Positions 1 through 11,912 of a stretch of DNA of 64,000 nucleotides are shown one piece after another (the stretch's first letter is position 1; each line of letters opens with the position of its first letter). Both the position numbers and the translations under genes were made by a program. Where the stretch lies: assembly GCF_902362185.1 (NCBI RefSeq), contig NC_044495.1, positions 54,055,794 through 54,119,793 of the forward strand, in the 5' to 3' direction. Below the pieces are notes generated by a model. The model was not told where the DNA came from. It made no database searches and worked only from the letters and a program-made list of their open reading frames with translations. Origin of the DNA: Chanos chanos (lineage: Eukaryota > Chordata > Actinopteri > Gonorynchiformes > Chanidae).

Positions 1-464
1 AGCGGGGAGAGAGGACACACAGCTTTATGCCCATACAGATGAGTCATTATCTGCCCCCCCCCCCCCCTCCCCATCACTGCCTCCCCCTGTTCGCTTTACA
101 GGGACGTGGCATGGCTGAGTCTGCTACACCACAACACCCCCCCCCCCCCTCGGAACACACACACACACACACACACACAGAGAGAGCTCTGCTCTCACAG
201 AATAATGTCTCCCTGAAGTTTTGTTAAAGCTTTGTTATTTACTTCAGCCCTGGAACCACCGAGGTCCCAGCAGCAGCAGCAGTCACAAACATATTAATAT
301 GAAAATGCTGATGCTCATTGCCGTGAAGGACTATCAGGCATAGCGCACATAGATCGATAGTGAAAAATTGAAGATCTATGCATTTGGGACATTGTTAGGG
401 ATTTGGGGAGGGAGGGGGGAGGCATGTTTAAGCAGTAGGTGCCTGTCATAATGGTTATGTATAG

Positions 465-500
<36 letters not shown>

Positions 501-3500
501 GGGGGTGGCGGGGGAGGGGGGTTTCTGGTCGGGGCATGTTATTGAGCTAATGCTAAGATGTACCTCACATAGCGTGAGTGTCACAACAGAAACCATGAAG
601 GTCAACAACATGATTCTTCGTCGTAATGACGGTACCAGCGGTGCTTATTTTCCCAATCCATGTTATTTCAGGCCGCTACACGGAACCCGCGGCCTACCAA
701 ACACAGCCGCAAATCATATCAAGTACGTTTAGGGCGCTGTTGGCTTTATGTTGAGGAAGGAATAAATCACCGTCATTACAAAAAGATCACAGTCATATCA
801 AAGACATGCTGTTTATCCTGGAACAGTGGGAGTGAATGGAAGAAAATGACTGTGGACAGGTATGAAAATCAGTCCCCAGGAGGGTCAGAGTGATTAAGCC
901 GACGTCTATGACAGACCTGCTCCTCTGCTATGAATAGTCACCGTCGCTGTGTGAAAGCCGTTTTATCATTCTGCTCCTTCCACTGAAGTATCTGCTTTGA
1001 AGTCGCTAGCGCTAATTCTACAGAAGAAGGTTAAAGAGCTTAGAGTTTCAAGTCAGTTTCGCTCCCCTCAAATGCTGTCTGGCTCTGCGTGCCGAGGATG
1101 TGACTCCTGGATCTCACAACTCAATTTGCCGGCGCTGTGAAAAGCTCTTTCCCATCTTTTTCTTCCTCTTCTTCTTTTTTTTTTTCTTTTTTTTTTTTTT
1201 ACCTACGGTGGAGAGTACGAGAGGTTCCCAGGGAGAAACTGAGAGGGAGAGAGGGTGTTGGACAACACGTAGTGCCATTGCTACACAGAATCCCTCTCTA
1301 AGCAGCAGAGACAAAGTTTGGCACTCGCGTTTATGTTTATGGGTTGAGAAATAAATCGGAGAAGTCTGGCCGAGGTTGAAGTCCATCTTTCAGGAACCTC
1401 GATGAACCGCGCGCATTTGAGCATTGACACGACACGCTGTTGACAACATTTTGTACATATGTCCCTCACCATTTACCAAATGGCGTACTGGAGTCGCTAA
1501 CGCCAATATCAAAAAGCAAATGATGCACTTGGCCACCAGCGTTTACGGAGAGAATCGTCTACAAAAATCGGCTACAGAGCCTCATTGTTGTGCGTTCTCT
1601 CCGTTTCTGCCGCGCTAATGATCAGTCCCTCAGGCAAACGTGTACAGAGCATTGTTCAGGGTATCCATGGCTTCCTCTAAGAAACTCAAAGCTCCCACTA
1701 GTTCCTTGATGATCGCAAATCCCATCTGGCTCGTGGCATACCTCCAAAGCACTCTAGATCCAGCACTTCCTCTGAATGCTAAAATTTCATTGAACTTTAC
1801 GTGATGACAACAGTAGCAACTATAAACAGCGATCCATTCAACCATGAATGAGAGTGCAGTTTTGAAACGAGCCCCTTTTTTTCACAGCCAATTTGAGCCA
1901 GTTGGGGAAAAGCTTTTGGCAAAGCCTGCGCAGACAGGGCCTGAGGCACCGATGGCAACAGGCTCAACACTCACAGGCTGCAGAGTGATGGCACTATTTG
2001 GCAAATGCCATTGTGACTTTTTTTGTGTGTGTGTGTGTATGTGTGTGTGGATTAGAATGGGAGGACTGAGTCATGCAAACTGTGGCACAGTTCTGTGTTA
2101 CTGATCTAATTAACACTGCCCTGGAGAAACCAGGCATGACCAAAAAAGTACCATTGACAGGAAAAAGAACAAAAGGATTTTAGAGCTGAAGAACACAGCA
2201 GAACAAGTGTAATGGCCAAGATAAATAAAAAGTCTTTGATTAGCCTATGGCTTAGTACTACTAAGAAAGTGTACAATTAGACAAAGAAATTCTCTCAGAA
2301 CACGTTACTGAAAAGTATACGCATTACAGCTTTGCATTAAGACAACGGAATTAACCATTTATCTTATTGACTGAGTGAAGCTCTTTGGAGCAACTTCTCC
2401 ATTCTACATGGGTGCAAGACCAAAAAAAAAAAAGCCACAGTATTGTTACTTTAAAGGTGCTTATAAGCAGTATCTAGTTCCAAGTTTGTTTGAAAGGTAT
2501 TTTCAGTTGTTATTAGTACCAGGCCCCCTGTTGTATGTGTGGAATTGAGAAAACTCTCTGCAGGTTTGGAATATCCCATGGGCCTGTTTCCTATTGGTCA
2601 AGAGCTTCGTTCTGGCCCAGTAGCATCTAGTAGGACACTCTTGACCTGTCCTTTCCACAGGCGCCGACAGAAAATGCCATCTGGCTGGTGTGAATGATTA
2701 CCGCGGCAACGGGCGAGTGACCTGCAGCCAGCAGGAACCAAGGTCATAGAACCTCTAAACTCTCTTTTTTCCTTTTTATGAAGTTAGCGAAATCCCATGA
2801 CCCTCACTCAATCTTGAGGAAGCATCTTATCACTAAGCCAGGAAATTAACATTAATGTCGCTATATGGAAAGACCTCACGTCACCCTAGACCCTGCACTA
2901 GACATCACTGGAAAGAGAGAGGCCATCTTCAGAAATAAATCATTTATTAACACTAGTAGTGAAGTCCTAAAAGGGAAACGTCTGTTGCTAAATCTATGCA
3001 TAACACCACAAAACCCACCACTGAATCTCTCGATCAGACACCAGATTCTTTTTTTTTTTCTTTTTCTTTCTTTCTTTTTTTTTTTTAGAATTTTATACAT
3101 AAAGTTCAGAAAGAGTTGCTTTTCAAAACACTGGGCAATATTTCATGTCTGCCTGTTTTCAACTATTTTATACTGAACAAGACCACACTCACTATTATGG
3201 AAAAAAATAAAGTTAAAGAAAAAGACATTAAGAACAGACCCCTAAAGGAATAATAACATTATAGTAGTTGGTGTAAAACATGATGTAATTGGAGTGCAAC
3301 AAAACCCACACCCAGGATCATACATCCAAGGCAAAAAATATCATCTGACAAAACCAGATGCTATGCAATGGACCAACACAGACAAAAGAGGGTAATAAAT
3401 CAACTGTCAGACACAGATCTCCCCTCCTTAACTTATTCCTCAGCTGGTCAATGCAGACTGCCTATCTCCACCCAGGGGGGGTCTGGGCTGATCTATGGAT

Positions 3501-3818
3501 CTCTACGGAGCTCAAGTTCAGGAGTGGGTGACTGGCCTCAGGAGACATTTCGGACATAACAGCAGGTTGTTTCAGAGAGAAAACATAAAGAAATCACCAC
3601 ACAGCTTTTAATAACTAACACGGAGATGAAGCTGACCTAAAAATCACAGGTTTTTGGGGGGAGTTTTTTAACATGCTCCGTGTTTTGTAAATCTAGATAT
3701 CATAAAACAATTAAACACAAGGGTGAAAATCCCTTGCGTACATAATGAAATTCAAATAGGTTCGTATACAGCGGGCATATAATACTGTAAGGATGCAGTT
3801 TACAGCATACTGTCCACT

Positions 3819-3863
<45 letters not shown>

Positions 3864-5642
3864 CAACAGGGAAAACACTGTAATCTACAAATAGAATGAC
3901 TCCATTGTTTTTTACTGAGGGAAAACTGTAGGCTACATCTACAACGACATCACTCTCAAGAGATCACTGGTGCATCTTTGCACACTGCTTTCCATCTACA
4001 TTAAGTAGGCTACAGCCTATTTTACATTGTTAGACTAAATTTCCTCTGTTTTATGTTTTCCATTTTTCTTTTTTTCTTTTTTAATCAGCCCTTCGTTCAC
4101 CCGACGTACATTCGGCTGGAGAGTTTGTGCTTGGGCAACTTAACATCCACACCAGACTGTGGTTACGCAGTGTATCTGAGGTCAGATGGAACAGTGTTTT
4201 TTAAATCTCTTATCCGCGCCTGTACAATCGTAAAGTGTAAGATTTGGTTTCAAAATCAAGGTAAACAATGAGGGTAAAAGTCAGGCAATGTAGATCCCAC
4301 CTCAGTAAAAGTGCTCTGCGTGACATCTTAGTCAAAAGAAGTACTGTCTCGCTGAGGCGCTTCAACGAAACACTTGGAGACAGTGAGGGAAGTTTCTGCG
4401 TGAATTTCACCTTTAAACGTCCTGTTGAAAGCCATGCAAACGTCTGGGTTGCTTCTAATAAAGTATTAGCAATTTTTCAACTTTGGTGAGTTCTTCAATG
4501 TTTGCAATAACCCAAAAACAATTTTGCTATTCAAGTCAAGCACATTTTACAGAGCTCTGTAGGTATCCTGTAGCACTGCATTCATTCATAAGTTCATTTT
4601 AACGCACTACAAAAACGGAATGGCTTTGAAATAATCTTTTGGTAAACGCATTAGGTTCATGTTTAATTAGCCTAAAATTGTCGTTGGGTGCAGGTGAGCA
4701 CATCAATAACCAACACCAGGTGTGACCTAGACTAACTCAGGAAACAAACCCAAGCAGTAAAGCTCAGATGTGCAAATGTCTACATTTAAAAAAAAACACA
4801 CAGGACTCACAAGAGATAGGTAGCAAGCATCAAAGTACCTGTGACGGTAGTCAAACTCCAAGCACAGTTAGCCATTCAGAATTACAGGGAGCCTTAACAA
4901 TACGGATTCATTGTCAAACATTGTGTGGAAGTCACAAAAGCTATTATTTGAGGTGTGAATCTGAGGACAGTATATTGTTTGTTTTTAAATTGGCCACTGC
5001 TCGATAAATGAAGAACAGTTCATTGTATGTATGCTGCATTGTGAACATGACTTCAGAACTAAATCTGTAAACACTTGTGATGAGGACGTACTCCCACATT
5101 TAATAACATTATTCCCATTAATCAGCGTCAATGACAACAAGCGTAACTTAGAAATTACCTCCCATGTTTTTGGTGTATACTATTATTATTATATTTTACT
5201 TGAATTATTCATGGAGTGGTGGTCGTTATAATACAATGCAGGCAGGCTACTTGATAGGATTAGTGAATGGTTTACAGTATATTTGAGTAAAATCAGACTT
5301 CTGGACAACACTGCTTTCTGTGACTGTAGGACTTTCTGTCCCAGTATTACATTACAGGCTCAATGCCAATAAACTGCCCGATGCTGCCTCTTATAAACAG
5401 AAGGTTCAGATAATGGGACGGAATATTCCAAATAAGCCTTGAAGGCAAAACATATTTGCGCTTTATTAAAATCAATAAGTCCGGGGTTATAGCAACGATA
5501 GTGACCGTTACGCACCGACTTTCCACATTTTGAAACAATCAAACGTGAATGAGTCTTTACGGTGTACCACACAACACATAAATCCGAGAGACTACATCAG
5601 TAGCATCGCTTTCGGAGGGCTTGAATAACAATCGGCCACACA

Positions 5643-5682
<40 letters not shown>

Positions 5683-7041
5683 CGACAGCCCAGAACAGAT
5701 CTCATTCCTCCTCGGCTGGCTTTTCCGCGGGACCCGGCTTGGCATGCTCTTGTCATTTCTCATGTTACAGAACATCAATCATACGGCAGAGACTGTGCCC
5801 TTGCGCTGGCCAAGCCTGATTTACAAACATTAGCAGGGAATGCAATTACACAGTCCTTGCCCGAGAACTGCTCACAATGCGGCTGGCGAGCGAGGGGAAG
5901 GCAGACAAAACGCTTGTGTTTTGCAAGGTGTCACACAACGATAAAAACAGGGGGGAAAACGATGCATTAGAATATCCCATAAGACCCTAATTTTGTATAC
6001 AGTGTAAACAGTCATGCTCGATGTCAATAATAAAGAAAAAAAAAACATTGTGCTTTTAATAGAAATAATTTACGAAAGTCATACAGAACACCAGTTTCAA
6101 CAAATGCACAAAAACTATTTTGTTATTAGAATAAAACAACCTACAAATTGCAAATCTGATCAGTTTAAAGCGTAGATATCCAGTGGTTGATATATAGCAG
6201 TACAAAACTTTTTGTTCCTCCGTTCAAATGCACTGTTGTAAAACAAAAGCTCAAGTCAAATATAGGAGATGCTAGAGGCAAGAATTAGGAAGATCATGTT
6301 CAAGATCGCGTTGTCCTACCAAGAAATTCGCGGAAGACAAACGTTCAGAAGTGCTCGCCTATTAAACCTCACGTAGGTTATCAACACTGCAACTGCATAA
6401 CTACAGTATGTTTCACAAAACATCGTACATTGCCAACTGTACATGCTCAACTTTGTGTTACGTTTTTCTCGAATGTCATACTCAAAGTGTTGTCTAATCA
6501 TATTTAACCTTTTCTATTCACTGTCTGCAAGAACAATCATATCATTAATGTACAATGAAAATGGTGTTTAAAAAAATAAACTGCGTTTATTTACAGATTT
6601 CTAAAATAAATTACAAACCGCACTTGATCTGAGTTAGTCACGCGCCACCATCACATCACGAATAGAATAAAACATTAAGCTTGTAAAAAGTTAAGTCCAC
6701 GGAGCAAGATTCGGGAGAACATTAAAAGTTTCCATTCCCAATGAAAAACAGTGATAACCGGTGAAAAGACGTCTAAATCGCACTAATATAAACATTTCTC
6801 TGCACTGATTCCAGCAGCAGACGCAGAGCGTTCAGAGCGCCTGTGCTGCTCTTCGGTCGCTCCATCGCTGATCAATGATTGAACTGAACAAAGGCAGAAG
6901 AGGATCAATTTCTAATAACTATCAATGCAACACCACCGATTTCACCAAGCAAAAGTCTCTAAAAGCAAAAATTTGTTAACTACAAGGTACGACACCTCCT
7001 ATGTTATCGTATTCGGCATAAAGGTAAAAGATAACACTAAC
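1..7041 (-). other. cux1: cux1 intron 1 (partial), no coding exon seen
   Basis: This stretch lies downstream, on the minus strand, of the only cux1 coding exon visible, so I read it as the start of a long first intron. I looked on both strands for the next expected peptide (a charged coiled-coil segment following the ...LRRLQ end of exon 1) and did not find it. The stretch is AT-rich with simple repeats: TG runs at 467-499 and 2026-2048, a CA run at 3821-3858 and a CA run at 5637-5679. Short open frames here are repeat-driven or unsupported. Vertebrate CUX1 has a very long first intron, which fits. Confidence 0.6.
3821..3858. repeat. (CA)n microsatellite in cux1 intron 1
   Basis: About 19 CA units in a row. 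Confidence 0.92.
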
Positions 7042-7104
7042 CTGAAGCCGCCGTAGATCAAATTTCTTCCAATATTGAAACATCGATCCCACATCGGCGG
7101 CCAT
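7042..7104 (-). CDS. cux1: cux1 first coding exon (CUX1/CASP N-terminus)
   Basis: The minus strand reads ATG at 7104 and gives the 21-residue peptide MAADVGSMFQYWKKFDLRRL plus Q, followed directly by a GTTAGT donor at 7041. This matches the N-terminus shared by the long CUX1 homeodomain protein and its Golgi splice form CASP (human begins MAANVGSMFQYW). The exon ends in phase 0 after Gln, as in the family. CUX1 is a CUT-domain and homeodomain repressor; CASP is a Golgi coiled-coil membrane protein made from the same 5' exons. Only this exon lies in the window, so which isoform is made cannot be told. The ATG sits in an AAGATGGCCGCC context typical of a YY1-type downstream promoter element. 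myl10 lies head to head about 4.6 kb away, as in human 7q22, which supports the call. Confidence 0.87.
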
Positions 7105-10100
7105 CTTGGGGTATATTGAAGAGAATTTTTTCACCGGCTACAATAAATATATGGGCTGGATTCCCCTCGTTAAACAACGTTGACGCTTACTCGCTCCACA
7201 TGAAAAAAAAATGTTATGAAAATAAGAGTCAGTAAAAAACTTAACGTGGATATGTTCAGCAAACGAAGGCAATACACGCACAGTCCACCGTTTACATTTT
7301 AAAAAGTACAAGAATATCCGAGCTTTAGAGTAGGTTCGAGGATTAACTGGCCAATTGCACTTGATTTTGGTTTGGTAAAGTTATCAATACTGACGTAACG
7401 GGTTGATCAATATCGTCTGGAAATGGGAAGGAGAACAACAGAATAATTAACCAATGTGTAGTCGCGGTATGTGGTATGAGTAATATATATTTGTCTCGTT
7501 TATCTTTTTTTTTTTTTTAGAAAAAATTCTAGAGTAGCCAAAACGACTTAAATACATCACATACGATATATTCAAATAATCTCCAGGGTAAAAGTTAGTT
7601 ATATCTGGGATAAAGACAGCTGGTTTTGGTTGGTTTTATAGGTATTGTTTTTAAGATAAATCCACCAATGTTTTAGCACATGACAGTTTTCCATGAGGAA
7701 TATGAAGATATACTATAGTGTTCACCCATTCATCACAGAAATCAATGTAATATATCGTCAGAAAGCTACCTAATAATAAAATGCAACTGAAGCGTGCGCG
7801 ATAAGGTTGGTTTATGCATTTCATTTCTATTGTGACAATATTGTGGTTTCGCCATGTGGCAGGTGCATCGCACAGGTAGAACTGAGAGAGTTTTAACAAT
7901 TTCCGAACTAATAACCAGTCACCATGATAGTTATGATGCACTGTTACCTATCTCTTTCATAAAACCTGACTATTAGATTATTAATATTACAATGAATACA
8001 AAGCTTAAACGCGAAAAAAATCTTGATATTAATTCTAACATAGTAAATATATTTATCGTGTCATATCAGTGAGTAAACATGATACTTCAAATCAGCATGC
8101 AAACAGATCACGTCTATTTGTTGTTTTAAAGCAGAATTTTGAAAATCTGTCGGTCATTTGTCCAGGTTTGTCTAGGGATTAGGTGGGCCAAATGGTCAAA
8201 AAGGGGAACTGCAGGGACTCGTTCACCCTCCTGTAGCTCAAGAATTCAATGTTAATAGCATTTAAAGTCCAGATTTTTTTTCACTGTATTCATTTTATCA
8301 CTCCAATAAACCTTAATTGTCGCTACATAAATACTGCTACTGCTCCCTGTCAACTCATTATTCACCCTAATTCAACATTCTTAATTGAAAACTCGGAACA
8401 GTTCTTTTCGACACTTGCTCCCTCTGGTGGAATATTCAGTCAGCTTCAGTTGGTCGTAACAATTCCGTTACAAGTCCGGCTGTAAATGGTATTGAACAGT
8501 CTGACAATAAAATCTCAGATGAAGCTTTGAATTCTGTATTGAAACGGTGTGAGTCACCGGCAACACTGTTATCCTGAGTGACTTTCAAAATGAGATATGA
8601 TTCCCGCTAGAATAACCATTTTCACCCCACCTTTACGGTGGGGTATTGATGTGACGTTTGGAGATTATTTTTTTTTAAATATTGGGCATTATTTAGTCAG
8701 GCTTCTGTTATGTTCTGTTAGGTTTTTTTTTTATTTGTTTTCTCTTTTTAATAAACTCCTGCGATCACCAGATTATTACTTGCTATTTAGAACTGAATCA
8801 GTTTTTGAAATGTAATATTTTGACAATGAGAAGATATGAGCAATTACCACATAGGCATCCAAGTCATTTTTCTTTTTGTTACTTATACAAGACTCAAGTC
8901 AGGTCTCCATTTAAGAGGGAATTCTGATGTCGTTACAAATGGCAAGTCACCTTGGGGAAATACAAATCGTGCTTATTAAAAGTTTTTGCTTTATTACTTT
9001 TTATATGTGGCTTGAGGGAGGAAGAAAATGTTGGGGATCTTATAAAGAAGCAATACGTCTTCTTTTCATAATATTCGTTTGAAAATTTGAAATTTAAATC
9101 AGGACTAATACAAAAAGATGTTTCATCCACTCATATTGCTTTTGTTCAGGCAGAGTCATGACAACCAGTGAGTAACCGTTTTCATCAGAAGATTCACTGG
9201 AATATGTGTAAACAGATATTTTTGTCAAACATCTGGAAATTGATCATCTTTTGCAATAAGCAGTGACCCATTCCGTGACTGAAAATATATAGTGACATTT
9301 TACAGTAGAGTAACTCTTCTTTTCAATCAAACAGTGAAATTCTGGAAATGAGAAAAGAATGACCCATTTCAAAGTCATTTAAATCTCAGTTATAGAATTG
9401 TTCTGAAACCAAATGTGATAATGAGGAGAATACAGTGCAGGCTGTAACATCTATTCAGACTGAATGTTCGTACAGTACATCTCATGAGATATAATATATC
9501 ACCCTTAGGCTCAAAGGGACAATTATAATTTCAATTATATCTGAACATCATTCTTCATCATTCTCCATATAGTCTTACATTCAGTCTATCTAGTGTATTT
9601 CTGTTATTGCCAATAAATGTTTGAATATACTTTGAGTTATTTTAACTAGGAGTAATTGAGAATTATAATTTCTTTGTTGGATTTAAGATACTGATAAACC
9701 CTCAGAGACCAACTCAGGGTACCACGACAGATGAATGTTGAGAGTGCCATCTGGTGGCCGAATGAGGAAATATCAACTCAAAATTGACTGACGACCAAAG
9801 GTAGCAGTTTCCCTCTTCAGATAAGACCAACCATATTGAATCAAACATACTGAAAACCAGTTAACAAGTCATTCGGAGAGATAAAAAAGTGGTGTGTGTT
9901 TTGCCTCTCTGTCTGTAAATATTCATATTATTTATTTGCTAAATTATTGAATCCTTCTTACCCCCCCCCCCCCCCCCCCCCCCCCCCCAGTAATGACCCC
10001 TCATATACAAAGACATATGAAGCAGCAGCTGCCTCTTCTGTCTTCAACTCAGAACAATCTATATTTAAGGGAAGGTAGACTGAGAAAGATACAAAACAGA

Positions 10101-10797
10101 ACAAGATATTCAGAGCTTTCAAACAGGACTTCTCAAAAAAAGAAAAAAAAACTCTCTGGCAAAAAAAGCAGACACAGACACAGACACAGACAGGAGTCAT
10201 TCACCTATAGACAGACAGTATTATTCGCACTGAATATCTGTAGGTCTGCAGTGTGTGCAGCTTGGTAGTATTGCCTTTGTTCAGCTAAAAATAGTCTGAA
10301 CGTGCTCTTCTCTGTGGGTTGCTGTGTTGAGGAAAACATGTCATTTCCCCCTTTTTTCTCGCCTGCACATTTTCACATACTGTTATCACGTTGGCTAAAA
10401 TGACCCGACTTCAATTTCCTGGACATATATTATGTCAATCGCTTGCTTAATATAGACAATATGTGTATAGACTGGGGACATACCTAAATATGGACGATTT
10501 GAGTGGGATGTTTAGAATGCTGGAAAAAAACTAAGCATTGTGTATGGCTCCCTCTCCCTCCTAAAATGGCTGCGGTGATGTTTACGGCACGTCACAAGAT
10601 CGGGACCAGAGGGCTGACGGGTCTTATCTTTCCTGACATTGGTCGAGCGGTTCCCTTTGGACTCACGCCTCTAATGGGAAAACAGTCACCTGGTATCATT
10701 AGACATCCGGAGATTTGGGCTGAAGGGCGTGTGGAAGACTGAAGAGAGACAATATACCATGCAGTGGAGCATTGCACTTTGAAATCCAATCCATTCA

Positions 10798-10834
<37 letters not shown>

Positions 10835-11620
10835 CGCTCTCTCCTTTACTCTTCCTCATAAAGAGCATCACCTTTTAGATTCTCATAAAGTTGAGTTTCT
10901 GTCACAACAGTGATCAGAAAAAATGGTCATCTTCAAGCCTGGTATGTGAGTTTTGTCTTCATGTACCAGTTCCTCAAAGAGGGTGGATTAAAAGTTTGAA
11001 AACAACTTGTAACTGTCAATGAGAAAACATTTGGAGTTTCCCACAAATCTTCGTATACCTAAAAAAGGATTTGTTTTTGCTCCTGTGCATCCAGATAGTC
11101 ATGATTTAACCAAAAATGTACCCCTCTCAAAAGATCAAATCTCATTTTGTTTGAATATGTGATAGTGAGAACAAATAGGTCACACCTGAACCAAGTTCAG
11201 AAACACACAACTGTTAAGCAATTGACTTCTATTAGAATAATCCCCATTGTGAAACCACAAGCACTAAATAAATATCCAGGAACATTGTTAGTCTCTTTCC
11301 CAAAGAAGGAAATATGGAGCAGCCACTGAATTGGAGTAAGCCTGAATCCAACAAGTTGTGCCTGTCAATCAAATTTTATACCAGCTGAAGCAGTGAGATC
11401 ATAGGAAAGGTCCAACCCCCATTCCATTACCTATCAGCTCTGTGATGTGTTAAACCCATAGGCTCATCTTCTAAAACCCATTTCAACAGGATTCTGACAA
11501 TGGGCTCAAGGTAAAAGCCCAGCAAACTGGTTTGTATCCCAGGATAAGGAGAGAAAGAGAGAGAGAGAGAGAGAGAGGGTATTTATGGCAATGAGGCAGG
11601 GCAGGGATCAGCACAGGGGT
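7105..11620. other. Divergent intergenic region between cux1 and myl10
   Basis: No supported gene. The stretch should hold the cux1 promoter and 5' UTR (just right of 7104) and the upstream control region of myl10 (left of 11.7 kb). It contains a run of 28 C at 9961-9988, a CT microsatellite at 10803-10832, an AG microsatellite near 11551-11577, and an E-box (CAGCTG) near 11383. A 79-codon plus-strand frame at 10503-10742 is the only frame here not made of simple repeat; I could not assign it and do not call it a gene. Confidence 0.5.
9961..9988. repeat. Run of 28 C
   Basis: Uninterrupted homopolymer between cux1 and myl10. The length may be imprecise because such runs are prone to sequencing error. 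Confidence 0.85.
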
Positions 11621-11630
11621 GTATATAAAA
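11621..11630 (+). promoter_or_regulatory. myl10: Candidate TATA box of myl10
   Basis: GTATATAAAA lies about 70 bases upstream of the myl10 start codon at 11700. A start site 25-35 bases downstream would give a first exon of roughly 45-50 bases ending at the ATG, which suits a muscle light-chain gene with a TATA promoter. This is a sequence match plus spacing only. Confidence 0.55.
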
Positions 11631-11699
11631 TCATCATTGGCCTCCCCATTATGTCTCTCCTCCACACAGGGTTCCATTTCCTCCTGGAGTCTGACAGCA

Positions 11700-11873
11700 A
11701 TGGTGAGTGCTCTCCATCCTGGTAAAAAAAAATCCCATTTGCAGGGCTGTGGGGGGTTCCATTGACTCCATACAGGATGTGCTAATGAGAATGTTTTCAG
11801 AAGGAAAAGCAGAAGTGTCTGAAAGAGCTACAACATTTTATGGTCACTGAGGAATATTAGGCTTGTGCGTGCA

Positions 11874-11912
<39 letters not shown>

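Noticed and set aside
1630-1845. Minus-strand frame of 71 codons of mixed composition
   Set aside because: No recognisable domain, no splice or poly(A) context, and it lies in what should be cux1 intron 1.
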